From positions 35,675,516 through 35,739,515 of the forward strand of contig NC_052615.1 of the NCBI RefSeq assembly GCF_016545825.1: a stretch of 64,000 nucleotides of DNA, written 5' to 3'. The stretch is from Eucalyptus grandis (lineage: Eukaryota > Streptophyta > Magnoliopsida > Myrtales > Myrtaceae). The position numbers were made by a program, and so were the translations under genes. Position 1 is the stretch's first letter. Each line of letters starts with the position of its first letter. The notes below the pieces were generated by a model. The model saw only the letters and a program-made list of their open reading frames with translations. It did no database searches and was not told the DNA's origin. Positions 1 through 11,746 of this stretch are shown piece by piece.

Positions 1-260
1 ACCCTGGAACCGGGAACCGGATTGGAGGGACCAGTTCCTAGTTTTCGAGACCGGCGACTAGACTGAAGGCCCCTGGGAGGCGAAAGGAAAAGATCGAAAG
101 AGAACAAGAGGTGTGCATGAGACATTTAAAAAATAAAAATAAATAAATAAAAAACAATGGGTTCGGTTCTCCCTTAGAACTGGGAACCAGACTAGCACTC
201 TCGAGAATCGGACCGAACAGGGCGGTTTTCAGTTGGTTGGTCCGTCTTACTCACCCCCGG
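1..260. repeat. Dispersed repeat, ACCGG/GGTTCC-rich arms with AT spacer
   Basis: Two GC-richer arms made of variants of 'accggttcctag' and 'gaaccgg' flank an A/T spacer near 121-160. The same design (arms rich in 'ggaccaattggtcc'-like words around a T-rich spacer) is seen at 37290-37793, so this is a dispersed element, here cut by the window edge. No coding potential was seen. The class is inferred from the better-preserved copy. Confidence 0.5.
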
Positions 261-676
261 CCAGTTTGACTCCTGTTCTCTATATGTTGGTTTAATTAGA
301 CTCGATCATGCAATTTGCAGGCTGCGATGTGAGGTGATCTTACGTTAGAAAATGGTCCCGGGCTCAGCTTCGATGAACTCAACATGATCAAAGAATGAAG
401 TCCACTCATGAGTTGGGCTTTTGCCAGTAAAGCCCGCGCGACAGTTCCTCCAGTCTTGTCGAAAAGGCGCCTGGGAATCGTGGACGACTCTGGCGCCACT
501 AATCCGTACTCTCCAGTTTCTATGGTTGACGCAATTCGGTCTATAGCTGAGCACATAGCGTGTTCCTCTCTGCATAGGCCACTCCTGAGCGGCAAGGTTC
601 TCGAAGACGTATCGGAATTACTCACGTTCACCTACCGCGAGAGGTGCGAGCAGAAGTGTTCGCGACGAGTGCGTCC
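261..676 (+). promoter_or_regulatory. Upstream region and 5' leader of the reductase gene
   Basis: This is unique-looking sequence between the repeat and the reductase ATG. Open frames occur on both strands here but match nothing I recognise and overlap the start of the real gene in another frame. 'ctatatgttgg' near 280 is a weak TATA candidate. No other element could be supported. Confidence 0.3.
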
Positions 677-2393
677 ATGGAGGACGCAACGAGGGTGTGT
701 GTCACTGGAGGTTCTGGCTACATAGGCTCTTGGATTGTCAAGAGGCTGCTGGAGAGAGGCTACAAAGTCCATGCCACCGTTAGAAACTCAGGTAACTTTT
801 TCAGTTACCTTTCGTCTTGATTCTTTATCTGTGAATTTGCTCATGTGTGTTTGGAAAACGGTGAGAGTAGGTGACGAGAGCAAAGTGGGGTTCCTCAAGA
901 GCTTTCCTAATGCAGAGAGGGGGTTGGTGCTATTTGAAGCAGATCTGTACAATCCCCTTGATTTTGAGAAAGCAATTCGAGGGTGTCAATACGTTTTTCA
1001 TGTGGCCACCCCGATGCACCATGACCCCAACAACTCTAAGGTCTAAAATCTCTCTAGTTAACTTATTAATTGCAAATTTGTTTCTTGCTTGGTGTACAAA
1101 GTTCTTTAATGGAAGAGCAGCTTCTTCACAGCCTTTGAATATTCACCTTGTCTGGTTAAAAGAGGGTTAAAAAAAAAAAAGCACGAACCTTACAGAAGAA
1201 AGCATCAGGATGAGTGTTTCATGCTTTAAGGGATTCCTCCAGACATGTGTTGCTAGTTGAGCTAGGAATGATTAGATCCTTATCTGGTCTCCACTGTAGA
1301 ACATACTGGAAATTCGGCACTATTGAATCAAAGGCCTGTTTAGATAGACACTTGTAATTGTCTAATTCAGGACTTAAGGGTCAGTGTCACGTCTTCTAAT
1401 TTACTGAGCAATCAAGCCACTTCAATACAGTTCAAAGATACATCCGAGGCGGCCGTTGCTGGAGTAAAGAGCATTGCAGAGTCCTGCATCAGATCGGGGA
1501 CCGTGAGGCGGCTAATTTACACTGCTACTGTTATGGCCGCTTCACCGAGGAAAGACGACACAGAATGCTTTGCTGAGGCAATGGATGAATCCTGCTGGAC
1601 CCCGCTCAATCTCTCAGCTCCTTACCACAGTGAACAATTTCCGGTATTAGCAACCGGCTTCCGCACTCTACTGATAGGATAGGACGGAACCATGTTTTTT
1701 CAATGAGTAACTGGTTTTCTTGAATTCCCTGCAGGAGGACTACGTGAAATCGAAGACGCAATCAGAGAGGGAATTGCTGAGGTACAATGGCGCGATTGAG
1801 ATAGTGAGCATCGCTTTAGGCTTGGTGGGAGGGAGCACAATTCGCCCTTCCTTGCCAGTTAGCTTGAGAGCCCTCATTGCACAGGCAACGAACGACAGAG
1901 CACAGTACCGGATGCTGAGGATTTTGGAGGAAGTGAATGGCAAAGTCCCCGTGGTGCACATCGAAGATGCGTGCGAGGCGCACATCTTCTGCATAACGCA
2001 GCAGCATTCCATTAGCGGCAGGTTCTTATGTGCCAGTGACTACGTGAAGACCGCAGACATTGCCCGCCATATCAGGGAAAGCTTCCCAGAAATCCAGATT
2101 CCTGAAGAGTAAGCCAGAATGGACATTTTGTTTTAGCCTTCTAGGCAAGAACACTGCAGGACAAAAATCAATCTCACAAGAATTAAATTGCTGGCAAATC
2201 GATTCCTCAGGAAGCTGACTAAGTTCTTGTGATGATGTGCTTCAGGTTCATCGAGGACACGGGAAGAGAGATTGCTTGGGGATCCTCGAAGCTCGAGGAA
2301 ATGGGGTTCAAGTACAAGTACGATCTCAAGATGATAATAGAGGATAGCATCAATTGTGCTCGGATGTCTGGGGATATAACCTCTCAATACTAG
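677..2393 (+). CDS. NAD(P)H-dependent reductase, SDR108E (DFR / HC-toxin-reductase-like)
   Basis: Spliced model: 677-791, 871-1040, 1431-1643, 1735-2108, 2246-2393. All introns are GT-AG and the exons join in frame to 339 residues, the usual family size. The N-terminus has the Rossmann glycine motif GGSGYIG (residues 10-16) and TVRN after beta-2, where an Arg favours NADPH. Further signatures are FHVATPM, the catalytic YxxxK in EDYVKSK (Tyr169, Lys173) and [13 protein letters not shown]. By these it belongs with dihydroflavonol reductase, anthocyanidin reductase and cinnamoyl-CoA reductase. The stretch around residues 120-165 ([18 protein letters not shown]) is most like plant proteins annotated 'NADPH HC-toxin reductase 1-like', which are thought to reduce carbonyls in phenolic metabolism or detoxification in the cytosol. 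The usual active-site Ser (second S of the TSS motif in DFR) aligns with Thr128. The substrate cannot be told from sequence. Confidence 0.88.
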
Positions 2394-2404
2394 TAATTTG
2401 GTTT

Positions 2405-2630
2405 CGAACTGACCCTCTGTTTCACAAAGAATGTGTGATTTTGAAGACATTTTCCTAAAAATAAAAAAATGTATTAATTATCGACAACAATTTATGTTTT
2501 CTTATTTTTGTGGACAATGAGAAATATTTTTCATTCCACTTTTGTGTAAGAGATGCAAACGATCAATTTTAGGAAAATATTTTCCCAATTACTCATTTTT
2601 CACTAAATAAATGCATCTTGAATGTTAGTA
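2405..2630. repeat. AT-rich inverted-repeat remnant (MITE-like)
   Basis: 'gacattttcctaaaaat' near 2440 pairs with 'attttaggaaaatattttcc' near 2567, and the whole stretch resembles 54965-55210 ('ttaggaaaatattttt', then 'aaatgcatctt'). The two copies suggest a dispersed non-autonomous DNA element lying in or just after the reductase 3' UTR. No target duplication could be fixed. Confidence 0.35.
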
Positions 2631-3314
2631 GAAGTTCAATATGTGATGAAGAGGTGATGGAAAGGTTATGTGAATCAGCTTTCGATAACCTTGGGATTGA
2701 AGTGTTGTATTATATTTATGGATATTAGAGAATTCCTTATAAGAGAATCACATCAGTCATATTATTAAATATTAGAGATATTATTTGATATTAGAAATGT
2801 TTAGAGGAAGCTAGCTCACTTGCCCAGCTTATCACTCCCAAGCCAGTTTTGATTAGGTTGCTACTAACAACAGGCGACGTTTTTGATTTTTTTTTTGTTT
2901 AGGAAGGGAGCACATCATTTCGATTGCCAATTTTCCTCAGAATCAAATTTTTCTTCTCTAAATCTGGGCAAAATACAATAGTGAACATTTTACAAGCTGC
3001 ATCTTGCAGTCAGATATATCTTCTCAGGAAGAAGAAGCTGTAGTCCTAACTTTCTAAGAATATGCTCAATCAAATTAAACAAAAAGAAAAAGGGGAAACA
3101 GCAAAAGCGAGAACAAAAGGGCACACAAATTACACGTTCGTTTTGGTGAAATCTAAGCATCAACTCTCCTGGACATTGTAGAAGGACCCTAGGTGGCCTG
3201 GTTTGCTCTACCAATTTGTTCGGTCGCCTCTTTCAATGATGTCCAGGAACTGAAATCCGAATCATCCTCTACTCTCCTACTGACCAAATTCACTACACAG
3301 CTCAGCCCCAGCAA
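2631..3314. other. Intergenic, convergent 3' ends
   Basis: AT-rich spacer between the two tail-to-tail genes. It should hold the 3' UTR and poly(A) sites of the WRKY gene (minus) on its right side. I see no conserved coding sequence. Confidence 0.4.
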
Positions 3315-4985
3315 TCATAACAAGAATTCCGAACCGTCGAAGGAACAGTCCAGGTTGAAATCATCCTTGCCTAGCGAGAAAGCCGAGAAAGCCGCGTCCC
3401 CCATTGGGGAATTGGTGACCGAGGTTGGAGCTGAGACTATTTCTGTGAGGCCGGACTCTGGCGTCTGCACGCTGATGGGAGGGCAGAAGTTGGCCATGTG
3501 GTCCAGCGACAGGGAAAAGTAATTGGACCCTGATGTCGCCGGCGACGAGAAAGTGTCCATGAAGCCGTCATCCATCAGCGCATCAGCAAAGTAATCCCTC
3601 TCTCCATTCTCGGTCTCGACTGCGGGGGAGGAGAAGGTGAACAACGGGAACACATCATCCTGCCTCGCGTTCTCAGCTTTAACGTTGAGTCCCCATTTGA
3701 AGCTCAAAAGGGTGTCTAGAGATGGTTTGGGCTGTTCTTGCCGGATTGCAGTTGCTTTCGGAGGCTCTTCCTTGATGATCGGGTCTGGACTGATGGCTGA
3801 ACTACGGGCTTGGATGCAAGTGTGTCGCCCGCGGTACTTGACTTCGACGACAGTCGGATCTTGGTCCGATCTCTGGACTTGCTTCGTAGCCAAACAGCCT
3901 TGGGCATTGCGGTGAGTGCATCTGTAATATGCCCTGTAAAAAGCACAGATCCTGTTTAGGACAATGCTGCGCAAACGAACATACTGTCTCTAGAACAAGA
4001 ATCTACTTGGTTAGGCACCGATCGTGCCTCCCCCAACTGTTCCGACATTTCCGATGACAATAACTAACGAAAGATACTACAACGATTCAGCTGCAAGACC
4101 CACGTGCCGCGAAAGAAGCTGACAATTGCTGGCAAGGGGCAACCAGAGGACAAGAAACTTGAAAGGAATAACAGAGTAAAATGGATTGGATAAGCATTGC
4201 GGCTGAATCCACAAGTGGTCGCGTTACAAAGCGAGGGTCAATGCATGAATCTCGGCTCGCCTATCAACACAGGGAGCTCAAAATTCATGGGGGCAGCCCA
4301 AAAAAATGCTTCTCTTTGTCGTGGGTTCACACCATAATGTCTAATTAACTCATCGCAGGGTAAAAGGTCGAGGCTTTTTTCGTATCTGCTCTTTCTGAAA
4401 TCATCATTCGCCAGTTAACGAAGAATTTGATCGAAAGCAGAACAGGGCGAGGACTGGGAATGGAGAATTTACCGAGGGAAACGAGCTCCAAGAATCTCCT
4501 TTTGCCCATACTTTCTCCAGCTATAGCCATCCTCGTGATGCCCCTCTAGTCCGGCTTCGGAGTTCAACTGGACCTGCTCCGTCCACCGCGGCATCGTCTT
4601 CCTGCGTTTCGCAAAAGCCCCACAATCAATACAATTCGATTCGAACGATTCAGATTGAGAGCTTTAAACCATCGCCGGTGGGCATAAACACATCGAGTCC
4701 CGGATGAATCTTAGCTCACCTCTTTTTGCAGGCGTCCCCCTCGTCCTTGGGGCTGCCGCTAGTCCCAATGCTGAAGGCGGGCCTGTGCTCCTCCGCCAAC
4801 GCATCGCAATTCAGCATTGCCAGCGACTTCTGGTAGCACGAGAGTATCTTCTCGACAAAGTACTCGTGCGTCTCCCGGGACGACGACGGGCTGACGAGGT
4901 GGTTCCGCAGCTGCTTCGCCAGATCCTTCCCCTGTACCAGCTCGCTGATCAGGTTGTGCTGCTCCCAGCTGATGACCTTCTCCAT
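3315..4985 (-). CDS. Group III WRKY transcription factor (WRKY41/53/30 clade)
   Basis: Spliced model on the minus strand: 4985-4720, 4601-4473, 3933-3315, joining in frame to 337 residues. Exon 1 begins MEKVISWEQHNLISELVQG, the N-terminal signature of the WRKY41/53/30/46 group. A frame extension upstream of this ATG lacks a methionine, so the start is 4985. Exon 2 carries the DNA-binding heptapeptide WRKYGQK (residues 117-123), followed by EILGARFPR. The intron falls in that arginine codon, the usual WRKY-domain intron position. Exon 3 completes the zinc finger with C-x7-C-x23-H-x1-C spacing, diagnostic of group III. The C-terminal half is acidic and Ser-rich, fitting a transactivation region. 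Family members bind W-boxes (TTGACC/T) in the nucleus and act in senescence, salicylate and defence signalling. The exact orthologue is not resolved. Confidence 0.93.
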
Positions 4986-5880
4986 TTTTTGCAAAGATCA
5001 GGCCCAACAAGCTACAGTCACAAGAGACTTATCTCTCTAGAAAATATTCGACGGGAAGGGAAGGTGACTGTTGCCGAAAACGAAGAAGGGTGCCTACTGG
5101 TTCCTCATGCTGGGATCGAGCCCGTCTAGATATAAAGCCAGAGAGTGCGGATGAGATTACTGTGGGCTCGGCTGGATCGACAACCTCGGTGATGACAGGT
5201 GAAGGATTAAAGCCAAAAGACGAAAAGGAGAAAAGGGCAAGGAGAGAAGCTCGACTTGTGGTGATGGGTTGGATGAAAAGGGTGTATATAAAACCACGCA
5301 AGGAGAGCAAAAGAGAGGGCGCTTTCTGCTTGGCTAAGAAGGAAGGTGAGAGGAAGATGAGGGCGAGGAGAGAGTTATATAGCAAGGAGGAAAGGAGAAG
5401 GAAAAGGGGAGAGGCCGATGATTGACCGAGGACAAAACCGAGTGAACTTTTGAGCCCTGTACATAAACCGAGTGGCCCAAACCTCTCTCAAAACTAGTCC
5501 TCCAAGAGAGAGAGAGAGAGAGGGAATTGCTGACTGCGTCAAAGGAGGGTTTTGGCGAGAAAACTAAAGCAAGTGTGAAATCGCCGGACACGTCGTTCGT
5601 TCGTGTCCGGTTTCAAAGTCAAAGGCGGGGCGTTGCGAGAAGAGAAAGGAAGGGAAGGAAGAGAACGAGAATCTTCAAACGCACTTCCGCGTTGCATCCC
5701 CCTTCGCTCCGTATAAGGACAAGAGAGAGGGGAAAGGGAGGGTGTGACGCCGGCCGATGACGTCGTCTGCTTGAACCCTCGCTTACGCTGAGGTTGACAG
5801 ATCCACGGAACCCAACTCCCTCGCACGTCCCCATGTGTTGCCTCCATATATACATATATAAATATCTGAGTTCAGACAAG
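4986..5880 (-). promoter_or_regulatory. WRKY promoter and 5' leader, with W-boxes
   Basis: Purine-rich leader and promoter for the minus-strand WRKY gene. W-box cores are TTGACC at 5422-5427 (+) and TTGACT on the minus strand at 5617-5622; a looser TTGACA lies near 5794. TATATAA on the minus strand at about 5375-5381 is a TATA candidate. (GA)n lies near 5506-5522. W-boxes in the promoter of a W-box binding factor fit auto- or cross-regulation, as described for WRKY genes, but here it is inference. Confidence 0.45.
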
Positions 5881-5989
5881 AACTACACGCTTCTACTTAT
5901 TTTATTTTTTGGGTGAACAAAAAGGTCTAATATTATCTCTCCATCTCAATAATGACAGTTCTGCTCTCAAGAATCTCGCCAAGAAAACT

Positions 5990-7545
5990 CGCGCTTTGGG
6001 AATTACACAACCATGGACTTTGTCCCATTCGTCACCATCGCCCAAGCCTGTCTAATTGAGCATATCACAGACAGCGTGTCTTACCAAAGGAATTCGTGGG
6101 TCGATGAGAGTTTAATGCATTACGATTTAGTTTTTTACATGCCCGCTTATCAAGTAATGGAAATGATGATGGTAAAAGATTTGTTCTTCCAAGTTGACAT
6201 CAAAAACATGTGCAACTCCGACCCCACAAAATGGTAGACCTAAACACGAAAGCATGTTTGTGTAGATGTCAGGACGCCATTTTTCTCTAGAGTCTAATGT
6301 TGTCAGGGAAAAGTTCATGTAAGCGGAACGTGATGCGATGCACACATCATGCTAAAAGTTCACATAGAATATTGCAAAAAGGAATTGTGTACATAATAGA
6401 CAGTTGTACATATCTGAAGTAACAATCCGGTGGAAAACCCTAATGAGAAAAGGGAATTGAAAAGTCAAACTGATATCTCTAGATCGATACAAAATGATTT
6501 CTCCAGATATATTTTCTGATTTTTACGGTCGGTGCATTGCATCTAGCAAAGGGCAGCAATCAATGAGACGAATCTCCTTCCATTGTATATATGTTTTTAA
6601 AAAGTGGACTAGGGTTTATGTAAATGAGGTCTCTGACCTTTATTACTCCGAGAATCACTGTATAGAATATCCTCAGTTTTGTCGTTTTAGCAGCATTTCC
6701 ATCACATGTAACCGCGTGGTCTCATGGAGGTTTGGAATGAAAGTAATTGGGGATTTTAGTATGCCAAGTGGCGCCTTCGTTCACTTTCTCCCTTCTCGAG
6801 ACAACGTTTATGGCCCCAACTACCCTCTTCCTGCTCTGATCTCCTTGCTTTTCGCGAGTTCTTCTGTCGCCTGGCAAAAAACAAACGATCGAATGAAACA
6901 ATAAAAAAATAAATTAAACACCAAATTTATATTATTCAATCGGTACAACCTACTTCACGGGAAGAATAAGAATATAATTTAATTATAGATTTAGCTATAG
7001 ATAGGGATCATGACCACACTCAATTTGCCCAAAAATTTTCAGTGTTTTTAAATCACCGGTTATACTTAAACTGTATATTATTTAATCCTCATAATATTTC
7101 ACAAAACGGTTTTTCAATGTCACGGAGGAATTCACAAATCCCACCAAAATATTTATTGACTTAAAAAAACACTTACATTTTCTTCATGATGTAATTTACA
7201 AGCACACCGCAATTGATTGTTACACCCAAAAGCTCTACTGCTCCATGATGGGCAACAAACCAACACCCATATCTTTATAACATTTTAATCCAAAATAGGA
7301 TACCATATTTACATACCTACTCAAACCAAAATGTCACTCAAATTAAGAAATGGATCAAATTTTCTTTTGAGTTCAAACTCGAGGTGATATTCTCAACGTA
7401 AAGTGCCTAAACCATTTGTAAGACAAATTTCATTGTTGTAGCCGAACACAACAGTGAGAAAAACAGAAACAATTGTAGATATCACAAATTTAATAAAAAA
7501 AATAATAACACGGGTAGAATTTTCTACTTTTCACCCCTAATACCT
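5990..7545. repeat. Array, leftmost partial copy (blocks L and J)
   Basis: Holds block L (6010-6360), its partner 'gtcgttttagcagcatttccatcacat' (6680-6710) and 'ccaagtggcgcc...tttctccc' (6765-6790), matched at 13680-14460 and 17700-18420. A 74-codon frame at 6013-6237 starts with ATG, but its counterparts at 13676 and 17700 are broken, so it is not supported as a gene. Block J ('gtaagacaaatttc', 7420) closes this part. Confidence 0.55.
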
Positions 7546-7689
7546 TCTCTATGTGTTGTTGGCAATGACAAAATTGATTTGTCCTCGTCATAATCCACAG
7601 AACAGAACATACCTTGATGTACATAGATTCATGGTGAGCAACTAAGCATATCCATTTAAAAGAGGATAAGATCACAAAAGACCTCAAAT

Positions 7690-8091
7690 TGATATATTTA
7701 TGATAAATTTACTTCAAATTAATTTTTTAACCACAAAAAATTCAAAATTAATATACCTACGACAAATTTACCCTTTATTAGTTAATGTTAAAATTTACAA
7801 TCAAATTTGTGAATTAAATGACACTGACAGTTAATAAGTGTACTAGTTCAAGGTTTTACACTTCATTTGTTGCGGATATACCAATTGGTGATTTTTATGA
7901 TATTAGTCGAGTTTAACATAAACCAATAAAGAGTAAATTTGTCAAAAGTATATCATTTTAGGGTTTTTTTGTAGTTAAAAAATTAGTTTTTAGTAAATTT
8001 ATTATAAGCGTACCAATTTGGAGGTTTTGATGGTCAAAAAATTAATTTGGATGAATTTGTCACAATTATACAATTTTGTAGATTTTCAGGA
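7690..8091. mobile_element. Partial MULE-like MITE (same family as 20616-21127)
   Basis: Contains the family words 'ataaatttact', 'ttttttaaccacaaaaaa' and, in the opposite orientation on the right, 'ggtcaaaaaattaatttgg...aatttgtcacaa...gattttcagg'. The intact copy continues past 'tttttcagg' with 'gtgttaaccc'; here it stops at 8091, where LINE sequence begins. The left end is also degenerate. It is a broken copy with no coding capacity. Confidence 0.5.
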
Positions 8092-10329
8092 AGAAAGCTT
8101 CTACAAGCATAAATCAAGAATTAAATGGCTTGAAGAAGGTGACCTCAATACCAAATTTTTCCACCACTTGGTGAACAAAAGGCATCTCCTTAATCGAATC
8201 CTTTCACTCTAGGATGATGCTGTAAATACGGTTTGGGATCCTCCCCTAATCCAGCAGATGGTTGTTTCTCATTTTCGTGATCTACTAGCTGCTACTAATC
8301 ACAATACACTGCCTTCCATCCATGATGTTCGGTCGGTAATCCCTCATGCACTTGACAACAGTTAGATTTTGCTTCTTTCTAAACTTATTTTGCTTCTTTC
8401 TAAACTTGTGTCGGCAGTGGAGATTCGAGAATCTTTATTCTCCTTAGCAACTGGTAAAGCACCTGGCCCTGATGGCTTTGGAGTGGAATTCTTTCAGCAT
8501 TGCTGGGACATTGTAGGCCCAACGGTCTCGAACTTCTTCACTACAGGCAAGCTCCTAAAGGAGTCTAACAACACAATTCTTACCCTTGTGCCAAAGTGCC
8601 CTAATGCAACTATGGTCAATAACTTTAGACCTATTGCTTGTTGCAACACGGTGTATCAATGCATTATGAAGATTATTGCCAACCAAATGGCTGCTGTCAT
8701 GCTTGTTGTCATTGGCCCTACTCAAAATGCCTTTGTCAAAGGGACTTCAAGAGAGCAATGTGGGACGTCTACAACTCATCAAGTCAGTGCTACATTCTGT
8801 TCAGGTCTATTGGGCAAATGTTTTCATTCTACCAAGATCGGTCCTGGACAAAATTGAATAGATATTGAGACAATTCCTATGGAAAGGCTCGGACCTTCAT
8901 TTGGGTGGTGCAAAAGTTGCTTGGAGCGTTGTTTGCCTTCTGAAAGCTTAAGGAGGCTTAGGAATTAGGAGACTTCGAGAAAGCAACACAGCAACAATGC
9001 TTAAGCACTTATGGTTATTACTTACAGATAAGGAATCTCTCTGGTGCAAGTGGATACACTCCGTGTTCTTAAAAAATGTCAATTTCTGGTTGGCCTCTAA
9101 GCCCACTTTTTGCTCTTGGTCATGGAAGAAAATCCTTGATCTTAGAGGTGACTTCACAAAGAAGCGTCCGTGGCTAACTTTATGTCATTCCCTAACCGAA
9201 CTTTGGGTGTTTTGAATGAGATTGCCGCATGGGATGACCCCCTCTAGAGCTCAAAATTGAACCTGATTGTTTCCTATGGTCGGGTAACCCGTCTGGTACC
9301 TTTTCTGCTACATTCTCTTGGGAGGCTATTTGGCCAAGAGGCCAGCATAAGCAATGGGCTCCTTTTATATGGAACAATGCGTTGCTCCCCCACTATCAAT
9401 TCTTGATATGGCTAATCACTAGAAATAGGCTACCAACTCAGGTTTTGCTTCTTACCTATGGCCGAATCCCGATGGTGAATTGTGCCTTTTGTTCGTGTTG
9501 TCTGGATTCGGTTGACCATCTATTTTTTTGGCTATTCCATTCCTACCGCACTAGCCACTTTTTGGGCTTCTAAATTCAATTTTGCTTGGACAAACAATTC
9601 TTGGGTGGATAACTTGCAGTGGGCGATCAAGTATTTATCCGATACTTCTTTCCGTTCCACCCTTGCCCGGTTTGCTTTTGCGGTTGTATGCAACATCATT
9701 TAGAAGGAGCGGAATAATATCCTCTTCATGGGTAGGCCACGTTCCCTCTCAGCTATGAAGATGCGGTTGGAGAAGATTGTCAAGGACAAAGCTTTGTCTT
9801 TTCACTAGGTCCCTCTCAACACCACGAATTGTAGGTTGCTTCATTACTGGTCTATAAACCCTTCCATTTTGGCGGATTGATGTACCTTCGGTCAATAAAC
9901 CTTCTGGAGTTGGGGGTTTTTCTCATACCCTCCTTGTTTCGGAGGTTCTCATGGTTCTGCGCAGTTGAAGACATGAGCCCTAAAGGGGCTAGTTCGGATT
10001 TCGGAAGCCTCTCCAACATGGTCGTTTTGCTCACCTACCAATCTTTCCATTGGGTTCCTCTCCTTGCACTTGTATTGTTGTTGGGCCTTTTTGTTACTTT
10101 TTGCTCCCTATTTAGGTCCTTTGTTTGCTTTTGCCGCTGTTTTGGCTTTCCTATTCTCTTGTGCAAGTGGTCTTGCTTTTACCTTGACACCCTTCCACTC
10201 ACTCTAACTGTCTTGTCCTCATGAGTGCAAAGTTTTTGGTGCCGAGATCTTGTTGTATAGTTTTTTGGTGCTTTTTGGCTTTAGTCATTTTAATACTTAC
10301 CTTTTACTAAAAAAAAAAAAAAAAAAAAA
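8092..10329 (+). mobile_element. Decayed L1-type LINE (non-LTR retrotransposon), poly(A) tail
   Basis: Fragments of plant L1 ORF2 appear in order on the plus strand with stops and frameshifts: KSRIKWLEEGDLNTKFFHH (8110-8165), the reverse-transcriptase entry GKAPGPDGFGVEFFQ (8454-8500) and FRPIACCNTVYQCIMKII (8620-8675), QNAFVKG (8725), then the C-terminal zf-RVT region with WAPFIWNNALLPHYQFLIW (9355-9410) and VNCAFCSCCLDSVDHLFFW (9475-9530). The middle of the polymerase, including the catalytic [FY]xDD box, is missing. Endonuclease and ORF1 are absent, so it is 5'-truncated and internally deleted. It ends in a 3' UTR and an A-run at 10309-10329. I found no target duplication. Dead copy. Confidence 0.85.
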
Positions 10330-11098
10330 CTCTTTGAAAAATTGTTCTCCCCAAGAAGAGTAAAAATGTGTGGCCTCATGCTCCCGACTTTCCATCGTCA
10401 TTAATTTATTAAATGCTTCGAAAGTTTGAATTGACCACAAGTCAAATGTTAAAATATTTAAATCTTACATTACGCCTTTATCAATCAGTTTGATCTTTTA
10501 GAATAGTTGACAATAGTCGAAAGTCTCATCCATGCATAAGGAGAAGTGTTAGGATATTTAAATATTAACTATTTTTCTTTTTCATGAAGTTCTCCTGCCG
10601 AATAAAGCACCCTATATTGCACATCTAAACCGATGAAAGTGCGCAAATAAGGACATGGGGTAGGGGAATAAATTATTATGCCTAATGAGGAGATAATAAT
10701 TAATGCCTAATAAAATTCTACTCAAGTTATTAGTTTCAAAAACTAGTTGAAAGAAGTATGATCTTCTAAGTTGTTAGGACGAAGTAAGGCTACACATGTG
10801 AAATAAATTGTGACAATATCTAACTCCAATATCATATTAAAATGTCCAACATAAAAGCTTAAACTTATATGTGGAGGGAAATCACACAAGAAGAAAGAAT
10901 ATATAAAATTCTTAGACAATCAATTTGGCATATAGGATAGATTTACACGACTATTGTTTTATTAGAAACTTAAGAGTTCAAAATGCAGTCTTTCTTGAAC
11001 ATGAGTCCCTTTTCATGGGAAGGGAAAAGCATGGAGTTTCTTGTAGTGTTTTGAACCCAAGAAGAGAGATCACTTTTGGGGGTTGACAGCACCAATTG

Positions 11099-11746
11099 CC
11101 TAAAAAAAAACCCAAACTTTAGGTCTAATCCCAAATTTACCTCGAACTTTTTTTTTGTTTTAAAAAAATCCCAAACTTTAGGTCCAATCTCAAATTTGTC
11201 CTAACCTTTTTTTTGTCTCGGAAAAAATCCTAAACTTTCAGTTCAATCCCAAATCTGCCTCAAATTTTGTTTTGTCTAAAAAAAATCACCAACTTTTAAT
11301 CTATTCTCAAATCTACCCTATGTTCTAGTCCCAACTTAATGTGACATTAATAAATACACATTGATAAGGCGACATGAAAATTTATCTTTAAAATAAAACC
11401 ATTCTAGGATATAAAAATTAGGGATGACTATCTATGACTTTTGGACATGGGGCTAACAGGAGCAAATTTAGGACTATAGTAAAAATTGATAATTTTCTTT
11501 TCAACAAAAAAAAAAAAATTTGGGGTAGATTTGGGATTGGACCTAAAATTTGGGATTTTTTTTTTTAAGACAAGAAAAGTTTAAGGCATATTTGGGACTA
11601 GACTTAAATTTTTGGGTTTTTTGTAAGACAAAAAAAAATTGGGACAAATCTGAGACTAGACCTAAAATTTGAGATTTATTCGATGATAAAAAAAAGTTTG
11701 GGGTGGAATTGGAACTAGACCTAAAATTTTAGGTTTTTTAGCCCAA
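11099..11746. mobile_element. Fold-back element with arms of 60-bp tandem repeats
   Basis: The left arm has about four units of close to 60 bp starting near 11101, 11161, 11221 and 11281, each with 'aaaatcccaaactttaggtc' then 'aatcccaaatttacc'. The right arm (about 11515-11740) carries the reverse complement, also in 60-bp steps ('gatttgggattggacctaaa'). The arms surround a spacer of about 180 bp. 'ggttgaca' (11091-11098) and 'ggttaaca' (11747-11754) flank the element as a likely 8-9 bp target duplication, and the host block E resumes directly after. The design suggests a non-autonomous MULE- or hAT-like DNA element. Confidence 0.65.

Noticed and set aside
6013..6237. A 74-codon ATG-led frame in array block L
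   Set aside because: The homologous sequences at 13676 and 17700 are broken in this frame, so there is no sign of selection for coding.
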